Positions 37,623-46,401 are shown, counted from the stretch's first letter. The stretch: 64,000 nucleotides of DNA from Stenotrophomonas maltophilia (GCF_023518235.1 NZ_CP090423.1:1426001-1490000), one strand, 5' to 3'. The notes: generated from the letters alone by a model not told the origin. Numbers and translations: made by a program.

Positions 37623-38966
37623 TTACCCCACCTTCCGCGCCGGTTCGGCATCGGCCGCATAGCGGCTGGCCTTGTACGGCAGGCCCAGATGCTCGCGCAG
37701 GGTCTGCCCTGTCAGCTCGCGCTGGTGGTAGCCGCGCGCCCGCAGGATCGGCAGCACCTGGGTCACGAAATCGTCCAGGCCTTCGCGCTGCGCGGCGAAG
37801 CCGAGGATGAAGCCATCGCTGGCACCGGCATCGAACCAGCGGATCAGCTCATCGGCCACATGCTCCGGTGTGCCGATGAAGTTGGGCCGCGGGCTCACCG
37901 CTTCCAGTGCCACCTGGCGCAGGTTCAGGCCCTTCTCGCGCGCGTCCTGCTTGATGCGGTCGGTGGTGGAACGGAACGAATTGCTGCCGATGTCGCCCAG
38001 CTCCGGGAAGGGTGCATCCGGGTCGTACTGGCTGAAGTCGTGGTGATCGAAGAACCGCCCCAGGTACGCCAGCGCATCTTCCAGCGTCGCCAACGCGGCA
38101 ATCGCCTGGTATTTGGCTTCGGCCTCCTCGGCAGTGCGGCCGACAATCGGGCCGATGCCCGGGAAGATCTTCACGTCGTTGCCGCTGCGGCCGTGCGCGA
38201 TTGCCGAGTTCTTCACCTTCTGGGTGAACGCGCGGGTTTCTTCCAGCGACGGCGAATGGGTAAACACCGCATCGGCGTACTTGCCGGCCAGCGCGATGCC
38301 ATCGTCAGATGAACCGGCCTGGAAGATCACCGGCTGGCCCTGCGGCGAACGCTGGATGTTGAGCGGCCCTTCCACCTGGAAGAAGCGACCCTTGTGGTCG
38401 AGGCGGCGGAACTTCTCCGGCGCGAAGAAGGTGCCGCTGTCGCGCTCACGCACGAAGGCATCGTCATCCCACGAATCCCACAACCCCTGCACGACGTCCA
38501 GGTACTCGTCGGCGATCTGGTAGCGCAGCGCGTGTTCCGGATGCGGCCGGCCATAGTTGCGGCCGGAGCCTTCCAGCGGTGAAGTCACCACGTTCCAGCC
38601 GGCCCGGCCGCCACTGAGCAGGTCCAGTGAAGCGAACTGGCGGGCCACGGTGAACGGGTCGCTGTAGGAGGTCGACAGCGTGCCGGCCAGGCCGATCTTC
38701 CTGGTTGCCGTGGCAAGCGCCGACAGCAGCGAGATCGGCTCGAAGCGGTTGAGGAAGTGCGGGATCGACTTCTCGTTGATGTACAGGCCATCGGCCACGA
38801 AGCCAAAGGCGATGCCGTTGTCCTCGGCGATGCGCGCGATGTCGATGTAGAACTGCAGGTTGACGCTGGCATCGGCCGGGTTCGACGGGTGCTTCCAGGC
38901 ATGCATATGGCTGCCGGGGCCCTGCAGCATGATGCCGAACGGGATGTGGCGCGGGGTCGTGCTCAT
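37623..38966 (-). CDS. LLM flavin-dependent monooxygenase, NtaA/SnaA/DszA family
   Basis: 447 residues, the normal size of this two-component monooxygenase family. Marks include the N-terminal HMHAWKHPSNPADASVNL, GLAGTLSTSYSDPFTVARQFASLD, SGGRAGWNVVTSPLEGSGRNYG, FRRLDHKGRFFQVEGPLNIQRSPQGQP and VIFQAGSSDDG. It uses reduced FMN supplied by a separate reductase, which the gene at 40496 could provide. In Bacillus, YtnJ and YxeK of this family oxygenate N-acetylated S-substituted cysteines. That is the best guess for its role here. Confidence 0.88.
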   Translation of the reverse strand: MSTTPRHIPFGIMLQGPGSHMHAWKHPSNPADASVNLQFYIDIARIAEDNGIAFGFVADGLYINEKSIPHFLNRFEPISLLSALATATRKIGLAGTLSTSYSDPFTVARQFASLDLLSGGRAGWNVVTSPLEGSGRNYGRPHPEHALRYQIADEYLDVVQGLWDSWDDDAFVRERDSGTFFAPEKFRRLDHKGRFFQVEGPLNIQRSPQGQPVIFQAGSSDDGIALAGKYADAVFTHSPSLEETRAFTQKVKNSAIAHGRSGNDVKIFPGIGPIVGRTAEEAEAKYQAIAALATLEDALAYLGRFFDHHDFSQYDPDAPFPELGDIGSNSFRSTTDRIKQDAREKGLNLRQVALEAVSPRPNFIGTPEHVADELIRWFDAGASDGFILGFAAQREGLDDFVTQVLPILRARGYHQRELTGQTLREHLGLPYKASRYAADAEPARKVG

Positions 38967-38984
38967 GGGAATCGCTCCTGCAGG

Positions 38985-39962
38985 TCAGGCCACCGCCGCG
39001 CGCGGCGCGGGCGACAGCAGTTCAAGGGATGTCAGGCGTGCGTCGAGGTCGGCCACCGGCGCGTCGAGAACGAATTCACCCACGCCGAAGCGCCGGTGCA
39101 GCGCGTCCAGCTCGTCACGCACGTGCTGTGCATCGCCGGAGAGCACACTCGGGCGTGTTTCCTCAATGCGGAAGTCGGCCACACCCACCTGCCGTGCGTA
39201 CTCGGCAGCAGCCTCGGGGCTGGGCAGGTTCACCGTCTGCCCGGGACCGAGGTGCAGCTTGTAAACCCGAAGTGCGCCGATATGGCGTGCGGCCGCTTCG
39301 GCGGTAGGTGCGGCGAACGCCACCGTGGCCAGCAGCGGTGCCTGCGTGGAGACACTACGGTAGGCGTCGAACGCCGCCTCGATGTGCTTCGGATCGCCGT
39401 CGAAGTGCGCGGCGTAGACGAAACGCCAGCCCAGCTCGGCCGCCAGCCGCGCACTCTGCGGGCTGGCCCCGAGCAGGAAGCGCTCCGGGGCCTGCTGCGG
39501 AATCGGGCGCGCCAGCGCCTCGGTGTCAGCGCCCGTCAAATAGCCTTCCAGGTCCCGCAGTTGCTGATCGAAGTCAGCGAACGCCGGTCGCCCTGCCGCC
39601 AGCGCGGCCGTCGAGGCCGGCAACCCACCGGGGGCCTTGCCCACGCCCAGATCAACGCGGCCCGGTGCCAGCGCGGCCAGCAGGTTGAAGTTCTCCGCCA
39701 CCTTGTAGGGCGCGTAGTGGCGCAGCATCACCCCGCCACTACCGATGCGGATCCGTCGGGTCTGCGCCAGCACCCAGGCCGCCAGCACCTCCGGTGCGGG
39801 ACTGGCCAGGGCCGGCGCCGCGTGGTGCTCGGCAAACCAGTAGCGGTGGTAACCCAGCTGCTCGGCACGCTGCGCCAGCTGCAGGCTGTTGCGCAGCGCC
39901 TGCTCCGCTGACGCACCCTCGGGCACCGGGCTCTTGTCCAATACGCTGATCAGATAGCTCAT
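38985..39962 (-). CDS. LLM flavin-dependent oxidoreductase, luciferase-like (YtmO/MsnO8 type)
   Basis: 325 residues. The N-terminus (SVLDKSPVPEGASAEQALRNSLQLA) and [21 protein letters not shown] are typical of the MsnO8-type subgroup, with RIRIGSGGVMLRHYAPYKVAENFNLL and GRVDLGVGKAPGG later. It lacks the NtaA-specific features of its neighbour. YtmO of the Bacillus ytmI operon belongs to this group. It is 18 bp from the following monooxygenase gene and 14 bp from the DUF3088 gene. Confidence 0.87.
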   Translation of the reverse strand: MSYLISVLDKSPVPEGASAEQALRNSLQLAQRAEQLGYHRYWFAEHHAAPALASPAPEVLAAWVLAQTRRIRIGSGGVMLRHYAPYKVAENFNLLAALAPGRVDLGVGKAPGGLPASTAALAAGRPAFADFDQQLRDLEGYLTGADTEALARPIPQQAPERFLLGASPQSARLAAELGWRFVYAAHFDGDPKHIEAAFDAYRSVSTQAPLLATVAFAAPTAEAAARHIGALRVYKLHLGPGQTVNLPSPEAAAEYARQVGVADFRIEETRPSVLSGDAQHVRDELDALHRRFGVGEFVLDAPVADLDARLTSLELLSPAPRAAVA

Positions 39963-39976
39963 GCTCGCGTCCTCGC

Positions 39977-40339
39977 TCAGGGATGGGCCACGGGAATGCC
40001 AAGCAGGCCGTTCAGCGCGGCCAGGATCGGCTCGGCACCGGAGATGTACTGGCGGTCCTGGTGGGCACCACTGGCCAATTCGCTGCGCACGCCCTGCGGC
40101 AACACCAGCTTCGGCAGCGACTGGTCCTGCTCGCCGATCTCGGCGATCACCTCGTGGCGTGGCCGCGCGAAGCCGATGCGGCGCACGTCCAGCTGAGTGT
40201 CCAAGCCCTCGATACTCGACAGCGCGCCTTCCAGCAGCAGACTGTGCCGGCAGAAGAAGCGCTGGCCGGGAATCTGGCCGTCCTCGAACTCACGGTCGAG
40301 CAGGAACAGGATGGGTTTGCTTGCTGCGTCCAACGCCAC
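39977..40339 (-). CDS. DUF3088 protein, thioredoxin-like
   Basis: 120 residues from a GTG start at 40339, supported by a GAGGAG ribosome site 7 bases upstream; the longer open frame starting at 40441 adds a segment without family similarity. It reads PILFLLDREFEDGQIPGQRFFCRHSLLLEGAL, then LDVRRIGFARPRHEVIAEIGE, which is the DUF3088 pattern. The family has a thioredoxin-like fold with a Cys at the position of the active-site pair, here FFCRHS with only one Cys. Its place in the cluster parallels the glutaredoxin-like YtnI of Bacillus (inference). Confidence 0.75.
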   Translation of the reverse strand: MALDAASKPILFLLDREFEDGQIPGQRFFCRHSLLLEGALSSIEGLDTQLDVRRIGFARPRHEVIAEIGEQDQSLPKLVLPQGVRSELASGAHQDRQYISGAEPILAALNGLLGIPVAHP

Positions 40340-40495
40340 GGGGATCTCCTCACAAGGGTCGGCAATGCGATGCCGCTTCAACTTCGATGCTAGAGATGCC
40401 AGCGGCTGCGGCAGCGATTCCAGGCGACAATCGGCGGTCATATCCGGCCATGCAGATGCGCCTTGGCCATAAGCAAAGCGCCGCCGGTTATGGCG

Positions 40496-41077
40496 TCAGG
40501 CAATGCGTCGCAGCGGCACCGGCAGCGCCCGTGCCTGCGTGGCCAGATGCCCGACCGCGCGCTCGGTCGCCAGCGCAATCCGCGCCTGCAAGGCCACGCT
40601 GTGGATACGCTCGCCTTCGAAGTCCGTTGGCGTTGCATACACCCCGATTGGCAGCGTGTGCGCCTGCAGGAAGCTGAACAACGGCCGCAACTGGTGATCG
40701 ATCACCAGCGCGTGGCGTTCGCTGCCGCCAGTTGCCGCCAGCAGTACCGGCGTATCCACCAGCGCCTCCAGCCCGATGAAATCGACCAGATGCTTGAACA
40801 GGCCGGGATAGGAGCCGCGATACACAGGCGCGGCCACTACCAGCAGCTCGGCCGCCTCGATCGTCTGCAGCGCCTGCTCCACCGCAGGCTCCGCCTCATC
40901 GCGCGACAGCGCCTGCCCCAGCGAGCGCGCGATCGGCGCCAGCTCCACCAGCTCCACGCTGGCGTGCACCCGCTGCTGCAGCGACTCCAGCAGATGCCGC
41001 ACCAGCAACAGCGTGCGCGACGTCGCCGAACTGGTCGGCGACCCCACCAGCGCAACCACCTTCAATGCACCTGACAT
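40496..41077 (-). CDS. NAD(P)H-dependent FMN reductase
   Basis: 193 residues of the flavodoxin-like FMN_red family. The N-terminal GSPTSSATSRTLLLVRHL loop binds the FMN phosphate; LLVVAAPVYRGSYPGLFKHLVDF and LLAATGGSERHALVIDHQLRPLFSFL are typical of MsuE/SsuE reductases. It would supply reduced FMN to the two monooxygenases downstream. The ATG at 41077 has a GAGGAG site; longer frames run through the SMAG repeat at 41092. Confidence 0.88.
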   Translation of the reverse strand: MSGALKVVALVGSPTSSATSRTLLLVRHLLESLQQRVHASVELVELAPIARSLGQALSRDEAEPAVEQALQTIEAAELLVVAAPVYRGSYPGLFKHLVDFIGLEALVDTPVLLAATGGSERHALVIDHQLRPLFSFLQAHTLPIGVYATPTDFEGERIHSVALQARIALATERAVGHLATQARALPVPLRRIA

Positions 41078-41091
41078 TGACCTGCTCCTCT

Positions 41092-41114
41092 GTAGAGCCG
41101 AGCCATGCTCGGCT
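41092..41114 (+). repeat. SMAG repeat between TonB receptor and FMN reductase genes
   Basis: GTAG followed by AGCCGAGC-CAT-GCTCGGCT, the same family as the copies at 33052 and 43863. It lies in the 53-bp gap after the receptor stop codon. Confidence 0.85.
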
Positions 41115-41130
41115 GCCGTTGGCCTGAACC

Positions 41131-43707
41131 TCAAAACCGGTAATTGACCCGCCCATACCAGAACGCCCCGATCCGGCTCAGCACATCGCCCGAATCCCAG
41201 GTAGTCTCGATGCTGGCCACATCGGTGGCGCTGCGCGCGTACTGCGGCACCTTGCGCGTGCGCTTGTCGAACACGTTGTTGATGCCCAGCGCAGCGCTCC
41301 AGCCCGCTCCCAGTTCCACCGCACCTGAAAGGTTGGTCACCAGCACCGGCGGCTGCTTGTACTCCACGCCGTTGTTCAGGCGTTTGATCGGGCCGTAATA
41401 GGTGAAATCGATGTTCGAACGCCAACGCCCGTTCTGCCAGCCCAGCCCGGCCACCTGCGTGTAGCTCGGTGTGCGGAAGCGCAGCGCGTACTCGCTGCTC
41501 TTGGTCAACAGGTTGATGTTCGGCAGCCCCTGCAGCGCCGCCGGAATGTCGCTGACCTTCTGGATGGTGGTGCGACCGACGTTGGCCGCATAGCTCCAGC
41601 GCAGCTTGCCCCACGCCGTTTCCTGGTTCGCTTCCAGGGTCAGCTCGACCCCGCGCGTGCGGGTATTGCCCACGTTGGTGAAGTAGCTGGCGTAGAACGC
41701 ATCACCGGGCAGGATGCTGATGCCGGCCGAGCCCAGCAGCGCATCGATGGTGTTCTTCTGCGCCGCGCTCAGCACGGTGCCACTGTTGTCGGTGATGCGC
41801 GCCGGGTCCTGCGCGTTGTAGCCGATCTGGCTGGACTGGCCAAGCTGGCCTCGGATGTCGATCTGGTACGCGTCCACCGCCAGGTGGAAGGCCGGGCTGG
41901 GGTCCCAGGTCACGCCCAGGCTGTAGTTGGTGGCTTTCTCGGGCTTCAGTGGTGTTGCCCCCAGCGCGATCGCCGCCGGTGAAGACACCTGCGCCACCAG
42001 CGTAGTACCGCAGGGGCAGCTACCGGTGGCCTGGTAGAACTGCGCGCCCAGGCTCGGTGCGTGGAAACCGTTGCTGACCGTGGCGCGCAAACCCAGCGCA
42101 TCGGTGAAGTCCAAGCGCGTGGTCAGGCGGCCGGTGGACACGCTGCCGAAGTCGGAATGGTCTTCCCAGCGCGCGGCCGCATCCAGGTACCAGCGCGAGG
42201 TGATGTTGGTAGCCGCGCCCGCATAGACCGCCTTGCTGTTGCGGGTGGCCTTCACCGCATCGGCGGTGGAGTAGCCCACGAAGGCGGCCGCACCGAATCC
42301 GGTATACGACTCCCACTGCCCGGCCCCGCGCTCGTATTGTTCATGCTGGTATTCCGCACCGGCGCTCACTTCCAGCGGCGAGGCGAACGCGGCCACCTCG
42401 AAACCACGGTGCAGATCCAGATTGGCGATGCCCTGCTGGTAGTCCAGCTTGCCGTCGTAGAAATCGGTGGGCGAACCGGGATACGGCAGCGAGTAGTTCA
42501 CCGAGTTGCGCGTGTAGGTGCGCACCGTGCTGCGGTTACCGGTCAGGCTGGCGTCGTAATCCCAGCCCGCGATCTGGCCTTTCACCCCCGCGGTACCGGT
42601 GTACTGTTTCTCCTTGGTTTCCAGCACCGGCAGGAAGCCATCGGGGAACACACTCAGTACGCCGGCAGCCCTGTAGGTGGTGAAGATGGTCGCCGGCAGG
42701 CGGAAGTTCTGGATCGCCTGCGCGGTGCGGTCGCTGGCCGTGGCATTGGCGTAGAACTGCGCACTCTCACCCAGGCCATGGCCGACATTCACCGCGAACG
42801 CCTTCAGCGCATACGAGGGCGAGCTGAGGATGGTGTTGGCCTCAGCATCACGCGTGGCCTCGGCCGGGTTCGGCGACGCGCCGGCCGGCAGCCGGTTGTT
42901 CGGGCGCAAGGCCACCCGGTTGCCGCTGGCATCCACCGCTGGATAGCTCAGGTAGCCATCGACATAGCGCCGAGTGCGGATCGCATGATGCTGACGCGTG
43001 GTCTCGCCGGACAGATTGACGAAGCCATCAGCGCCCCACGGCAGGCCCACATTCGCTCGCACGCTGGTGCGCGAACCATCGCCATCCACGCTCTGCCCGC
43101 TTTCCACGGCGAACTCGCCGCCGTGCGCCTGCGACTTCAAGATCACATTGACCACACCAGTGATCGCATCCGAGCCATAGATGGCCGATGCACCATCACG
43201 CAGCACTTCCACATGGTCGATGGCCGAGACCGGAATCAGCGCCAGGTCGGCCCAGGCATGGCCGGGGAAGCCACCGCCGTTTGCCCCACTCACGTAGGCG
43301 CTGGCATTGCGGCGCTTGCCGTTCACCAGCACCAGCGTGTAGCCGGGCGACAGGTTGCGCAGCTGGTAACCACGGATCAGGCTCTCCTGATCACTCTGGT
43401 AGCCGCCAATCTGGCTGAGCGAGGGCAGCGCACGCTGCAGCGCTTCGAGCAGGTTGGCCTGGCCGGTGGCGGTGAGGTCTTCCGCAGAGATCACATCGAT
43501 CGGCGTGGAGCTGTTTTTCACCGTGCGCGTACTGGTGCGCGACCCGGTCACCACCACCGCATCCAGCGTAGAGGCGGCAACACTGGCGGTGGCCGCAGTG
43601 CTGGCAGGATCCGCATCGGCTTCAGCAGCATGGCTGGGCGACGCAGCAAGCGTGGCTGCAATCAGGACGGCAAGAGAGCTCAGGACAGGAGTGTGGGCGG
43701 CAGGCAT
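41131..43707 (-). CDS. TonB-dependent outer-membrane receptor
   Basis: 858 residues from the ATG at 43707, which gives a good signal peptide (PAAHTPVLSSLAVLIAATLAASPSHA). The plug domain follows the TonB-box-like DAVVVTGSRTSTRTVKNSSTP and includes LVLVNGKRRN and VEVLRDGASAIYGSDAITGVVNVI. The 22-strand barrel ends with the aromatic GRVNYRF. It likely brings the substrate of the downstream ABC importer across the outer membrane. The open frame extends upstream to 43878, but that part lies in the leader with a SMAG pair. Confidence 0.88.
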   Translation of the reverse strand: MPAAHTPVLSSLAVLIAATLAASPSHAAEADADPASTAATASVAASTLDAVVVTGSRTSTRTVKNSSTPIDVISAEDLTATGQANLLEALQRALPSLSQIGGYQSDQESLIRGYQLRNLSPGYTLVLVNGKRRNASAYVSGANGGGFPGHAWADLALIPVSAIDHVEVLRDGASAIYGSDAITGVVNVILKSQAHGGEFAVESGQSVDGDGSRTSVRANVGLPWGADGFVNLSGETTRQHHAIRTRRYVDGYLSYPAVDASGNRVALRPNNRLPAGASPNPAEATRDAEANTILSSPSYALKAFAVNVGHGLGESAQFYANATASDRTAQAIQNFRLPATIFTTYRAAGVLSVFPDGFLPVLETKEKQYTGTAGVKGQIAGWDYDASLTGNRSTVRTYTRNSVNYSLPYPGSPTDFYDGKLDYQQGIANLDLHRGFEVAAFASPLEVSAGAEYQHEQYERGAGQWESYTGFGAAAFVGYSTADAVKATRNSKAVYAGAATNITSRWYLDAAARWEDHSDFGSVSTGRLTTRLDFTDALGLRATVSNGFHAPSLGAQFYQATGSCPCGTTLVAQVSSPAAIALGATPLKPEKATNYSLGVTWDPSPAFHLAVDAYQIDIRGQLGQSSQIGYNAQDPARITDNSGTVLSAAQKNTIDALLGSAGISILPGDAFYASYFTNVGNTRTRGVELTLEANQETAWGKLRWSYAANVGRTTIQKVSDIPAALQGLPNINLLTKSSEYALRFRTPSYTQVAGLGWQNGRWRSNIDFTYYGPIKRLNNGVEYKQPPVLVTNLSGAVELGAGWSAALGINNVFDKRTRKVPQYARSATDVASIETTWDSGDVLSRIGAFWYGRVNYRF

Positions 43708-44053
43708 GGGGGCTCGTGGGGATGGGCCGGAGACACGCTTCCATTCAAGGGCCTGTTCACGCACCGCGACAGGCGGAATCGCGTCACCCAGCCGTAACAT
43801 CCGGCCACTCACATGACTGCTGGTAATGAGGTTAGGCAGCCCGCGCCGGTGCACTGCTGTCTGTAGAGCCGAGCCCACGCTCGGCTGCTCTTCGCGACGG
43901 CGTCAGATGCATCCACTCCTGCCATTTTTGAGCCGAGCGTGGGCTCGGCTCTACAGGAAGGGATCCGCCCCCGGGGCCGCACATGCTTCACCGGCATCAC
44001 CTCATGCCCGTACACCACTGCGCGCGGTGCACCGCCGCCCGTAGCATCAATCC
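43708..44053. promoter_or_regulatory. 346-bp divergent gap between the TonB receptor and the GlxA-type regulator
   Basis: Holds the inverted SMAG pair at 43863-43954 and the promoters of both flanking genes, which I could not place with confidence. Nothing else with clear structure is visible; the coding frames listed across it are continuations of neighbouring frames. Confidence 0.5.
43863..43954. repeat. Inverted pair of SMAG repeats
   Basis: Copy one (43863-43886) reads GTAG then AGCCGAGC-CCAC-GCTCGGCT. Copy two (43931-43954) reads the same arms around GTGG and ends with CTAC. The two face each other 44 bp apart and could form one large cruciform, as dimeric SMAG elements do. Confidence 0.85.
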
Positions 44054-45055
44054 ATGACCAGCCCATCCGCCGATCCCGCCGCGCCGCTCGTCGCCATCGT
44101 CGCCTGCCACGGCCAGGGGCTGTTCGAGTTCGGCTGTGCGGTCGGCCTGTTCGCGCCCGTGCGGCCGGAACTTGGCGTGGCCTGGTACCGCACCCAGCTC
44201 TGCGCAGGCGAGCCCGGCGCATTGCGCATGCTCGGCGGCACGCAGGTACAACTGCCCTACGCGCTCGATGCCCTCGAAGACGCCGACATCATCGTCATCC
44301 CCGGCTGGCGCGAACCCAGCGAGCGTCCGCCGCAGGCGCTGCTCGATGCCCTCATCCGCGCCCACGCACGTGGCGCGCGCATTGCTTCAATCTGCTCCGG
44401 TGCCTTCGTGCTGGCCTGGGCCGGCCTGCTCGATGGCCGCCAGGCCACCACCCACTGGCGCCTCACCGAAGCGCTGGCGCATGCGTTCCCGCGCATCGAT
44501 GTGCGCGAGGATGTGCTGTATGTGGATTCCGGCAGCATCATCACCTCGGCCGGCTCGGCCACCGGCATGGACATGATGCTGCACATGGTGCGCAAGGATT
44601 ACGGCGCGCGCGTGGCCAATCTGGTGGCCGAACGGCTGGTGCTGGCACCGTGGCGTGATGCCGGCCGCAGCCAACGCGTCAGCCGGGCCATCCCCAATGG
44701 CGAGCCCACGCGGTTGGCGAAGCTGATGGAGTGGATGCGCCGCAACCTGCGTGAACCGCACTCGCTGGGCAGCCTCGCCGAGCAGGCGGCCTTGAGCCAG
44801 CGCACGTTACAGCGGCAGTTTCTGGAAGCCACCGGCCTGTCGCCCATCGATTGGCTGATCCGCGAGCGCGTGGCCTACGCCCGCGAACTGCTGGAAACCA
44901 CCGACCGTCCGCTGCAGTGGATCGCCGAGCAGGCCGGCTTCGGTTCGCAGGAATCGTTCCGCCGCCATTTCCGCAGCCAGGCCGAGGCCAGCCCAACCGA
45001 ATACCGCAGCCAGCATCGCAATGGCATCGGTGCCGACCGCCTGGTCGGCTGCTGA
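44054..45055 (+). CDS. GlxA-family regulator: DJ-1/PfpI domain with AraC-type HTH
   Basis: 333 residues. The N-terminal DJ-1/PfpI-like domain (about 10-190) includes ARIASICSGAFVLAWAGLLDG with the Cys and the TTHWRLTEAL motif, as in FtrA and GlxA. The C-terminal AraC HTH pair (about 220-320) reads SLGSLAEQAALSQRTLQRQFLEATGLSP and ERVAYARELLETTDRPLQWIAEQAGFGSQESFRRHF. It is divergent from the TonB receptor, 346 bp away, and could regulate that cluster. Direct evidence is absent. Confidence 0.88.
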   Translation: MTSPSADPAAPLVAIVACHGQGLFEFGCAVGLFAPVRPELGVAWYRTQLCAGEPGALRMLGGTQVQLPYALDALEDADIIVIPGWREPSERPPQALLDALIRAHARGARIASICSGAFVLAWAGLLDGRQATTHWRLTEALAHAFPRIDVREDVLYVDSGSIITSAGSATGMDMMLHMVRKDYGARVANLVAERLVLAPWRDAGRSQRVSRAIPNGEPTRLAKLMEWMRRNLREPHSLGSLAEQAALSQRTLQRQFLEATGLSPIDWLIRERVAYARELLETTDRPLQWIAEQAGFGSQESFRRHFRSQAEASPTEYRSQHRNGIGADRLVGC

Positions 45056-45064
45056 ATTCCTGCG

Positions 45065-45087
45065 GTAGTGCCGGCCGCCGGCCGGCA
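45065..45087 (+). repeat. SMAG repeat, TGCCGGCC type
   Basis: GTAG followed by TGCCGGCC-GCC-GGCCGGCA, a perfect 8-bp stem between the convergent GlxA-type and membrane-protein genes. Confidence 0.85.
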
Positions 45088-45091
45088 GCGA

Positions 45092-45586
45092 TCAGGAACG
45101 GGGGACGCGTCGATGAATCCGCCAGCACTGCGCGGCAAACCCAATCACGAACACGGCCAAGCACCCGAGCAGCGTCTGCTGGATCACCGGCGCCAGCGGC
45201 GCAGCAGCAACAGGATGGCCCACCGGCAGCCGCGTCAGCGTTTCATTCACGCCCGGCACCAGCGACAGCAGGAAGCTGAAAGACAGCGCGAATGTGGACA
45301 GATAGCGCGCCGCACGCCCAAGCCAGCGCAGCCGTGCCAGTACCACACCGCCGAACGCCACCAGCAGCACGATCACCCCGAACGCATGGCCGGGGTTCAA
45401 CCCGCCCGTACTGGAGACCGTGAACGATGTGGCCACCGACAACAGCAGGCCCCACAGGTAGAGCTTGCCTGAGCGCGTGGCAGGATCGATCGCGCGATGG
45501 CGGATGAAGCCATACGCCCCGGCGAGCACTGGAACCAAGCTGACGGCGGTATGCACAACGCCGAGGGTCGAAAGTGGGTGCGACAT
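45092..45586 (-). CDS. Four-helix membrane protein of unknown function
   Basis: 164 residues with four hydrophobic helices (about 8-26, 42-60, 66-90, 130-150) and an RHRAIDPATRSGKLY loop after the first. I do not recognise a family; DUF2306-type small membrane proteins look similar in outline. The start at 45586 has a GGAG site 6 bases upstream; an in-frame ATG four codons earlier lacks one. The palindrome ACCTACTAGTAGGT lies 24 bp before the start, identical to the core of the site before the TetR gene at 45679, so this gene is its probable target. Confidence 0.7.
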   Translation of the reverse strand: MSHPLSTLGVVHTAVSLVPVLAGAYGFIRHRAIDPATRSGKLYLWGLLLSVATSFTVSSTGGLNPGHAFGVIVLLVAFGGVVLARLRWLGRAARYLSTFALSFSFLLSLVPGVNETLTRLPVGHPVAAAPLAPVIQQTLLGCLAVFVIGFAAQCWRIHRRVPRS

Positions 45587-45609
45587 GGAGATCTCCATTG
45601 GATAATTAA

Positions 45610-45623
45610 ACCTACTAGTAGGT
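45610..45623. promoter_or_regulatory. TetR operator copy 1
   Basis: ACCTACTAGTAGGT, a perfect 14-bp palindrome upstream of the four-helix membrane protein gene. The same sequence is the core of the 18-bp palindrome at 46272. Confidence 0.7.
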
Positions 45624-45678
45624 AGATCTAAAGGACAAAGAAAAGGCCTGCGCTCGGGCAGGCCCCACACATCACCGC

Positions 45679-46266
45679 TCAGGCAGCCACGGCCACCCGC
45701 GCGATCGCCAACCGCGCCAATGCCGCGAACGTCGCCGCATCGCCCAGCCCCCGCGCAGCCAGCATCGCCCCGTGGACCGCGGACATGAACGCCTTGGCCT
45801 CATCGGCCGCCGAACCCTGCAACCGCAGCTGGCCGGCCGCCGCGCCCTTTTCCAGGGTGAGCGCCAGCCAGCCGCTCAGGTCCTCGAAATGCCCGCGCAC
45901 TTCCTCGGCGATTTCCGGCGGAATCATCGGCGCCTCGGCCGCCAGCATCGCGCAGATGCAGAACGACGAGGTGCCACCGGCAATGCAGCTGGACCAGTAG
46001 TCCACATAGGCCTGGAGTTCGCGCAGCGGATCGTCCAGCTGCCGATCCAGCAGCGCCAGTCCCTCACGCGCCTCGGCCCGGTACAGCACCACCACCGTGC
46101 GCACCAGGTCCGCCTTGCTGGGGAAGTGGTGGTGGATGCTGGCCTTGCTGATGTTCACCCGCGCCGACACGTCGGCGTAGCTGAAACCGTTGTAGCCACC
46201 GGCCTCCAACAGCGAACGGGCGTGGGCCAGGATCTCCTGGGCCTTGGGCGAGAGCGACTCTTTCAT
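45679..46266 (-). CDS. TetR-family transcriptional regulator
   Basis: 195 residues. HTH: EILAHARSLLEAGGYNGFSY, then VSARVNISKASIHHHFPSKADLV. The ligand domain includes SSCIAGGTSSFCICAMLAAEAP with two Cys. The protein probably represses itself and the membrane-protein gene 92 bp downstream, because the same palindrome precedes both. The ATG at 46266 lies 5 bases from the edge of its own operator. Confidence 0.88.
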   Translation of the reverse strand: MKESLSPKAQEILAHARSLLEAGGYNGFSYADVSARVNISKASIHHHFPSKADLVRTVVVLYRAEAREGLALLDRQLDDPLRELQAYVDYWSSCIAGGTSSFCICAMLAAEAPMIPPEIAEEVRGHFEDLSGWLALTLEKGAAAGQLRLQGSAADEAKAFMSAVHGAMLAARGLGDAATFAALARLAIARVAVAA

Positions 46267-46271
46267 GCTGC

Positions 46272-46289
46272 CAACCTACTAGTAGGTTG
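46272..46289. promoter_or_regulatory. TetR operator copy 2
   Basis: CAACCTACTAGTAGGTTG is a perfect 18-bp palindrome 6 bp upstream of the TetR start codon. It contains the 14-bp palindrome found at 45610. Confidence 0.75.
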
Positions 46290-46329
46290 ACCCCCTGTCA
46301 ACTCCCCGCTGCCGGGTGGGCAGCATCTG

Positions 46330-46401
46330 GTAGTGCCGGCCGCTGGCCGGCAACTGCACGCACCCAAGGCCACCGGGAAGCCGGCCAGCGGCCGACACTA
46401 C
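46330..46401. repeat. Inverted pair of SMAG repeats, TGCCGGCC type
   Basis: Copy one (46330-46352): GTAG then TGCCGGCC-GCT-GGCCGGCA. Copy two (46380-46401) is in reverse orientation and ends in CTAC, with one changed base in its outer stem. They lie between divergent regulators. Confidence 0.82.

Noticed and set aside
42061..43797. 578-codon plus-strand open frame
   Set aside because: Antisense to the TonB receptor, which has signal peptide, plug and barrel end motifs.
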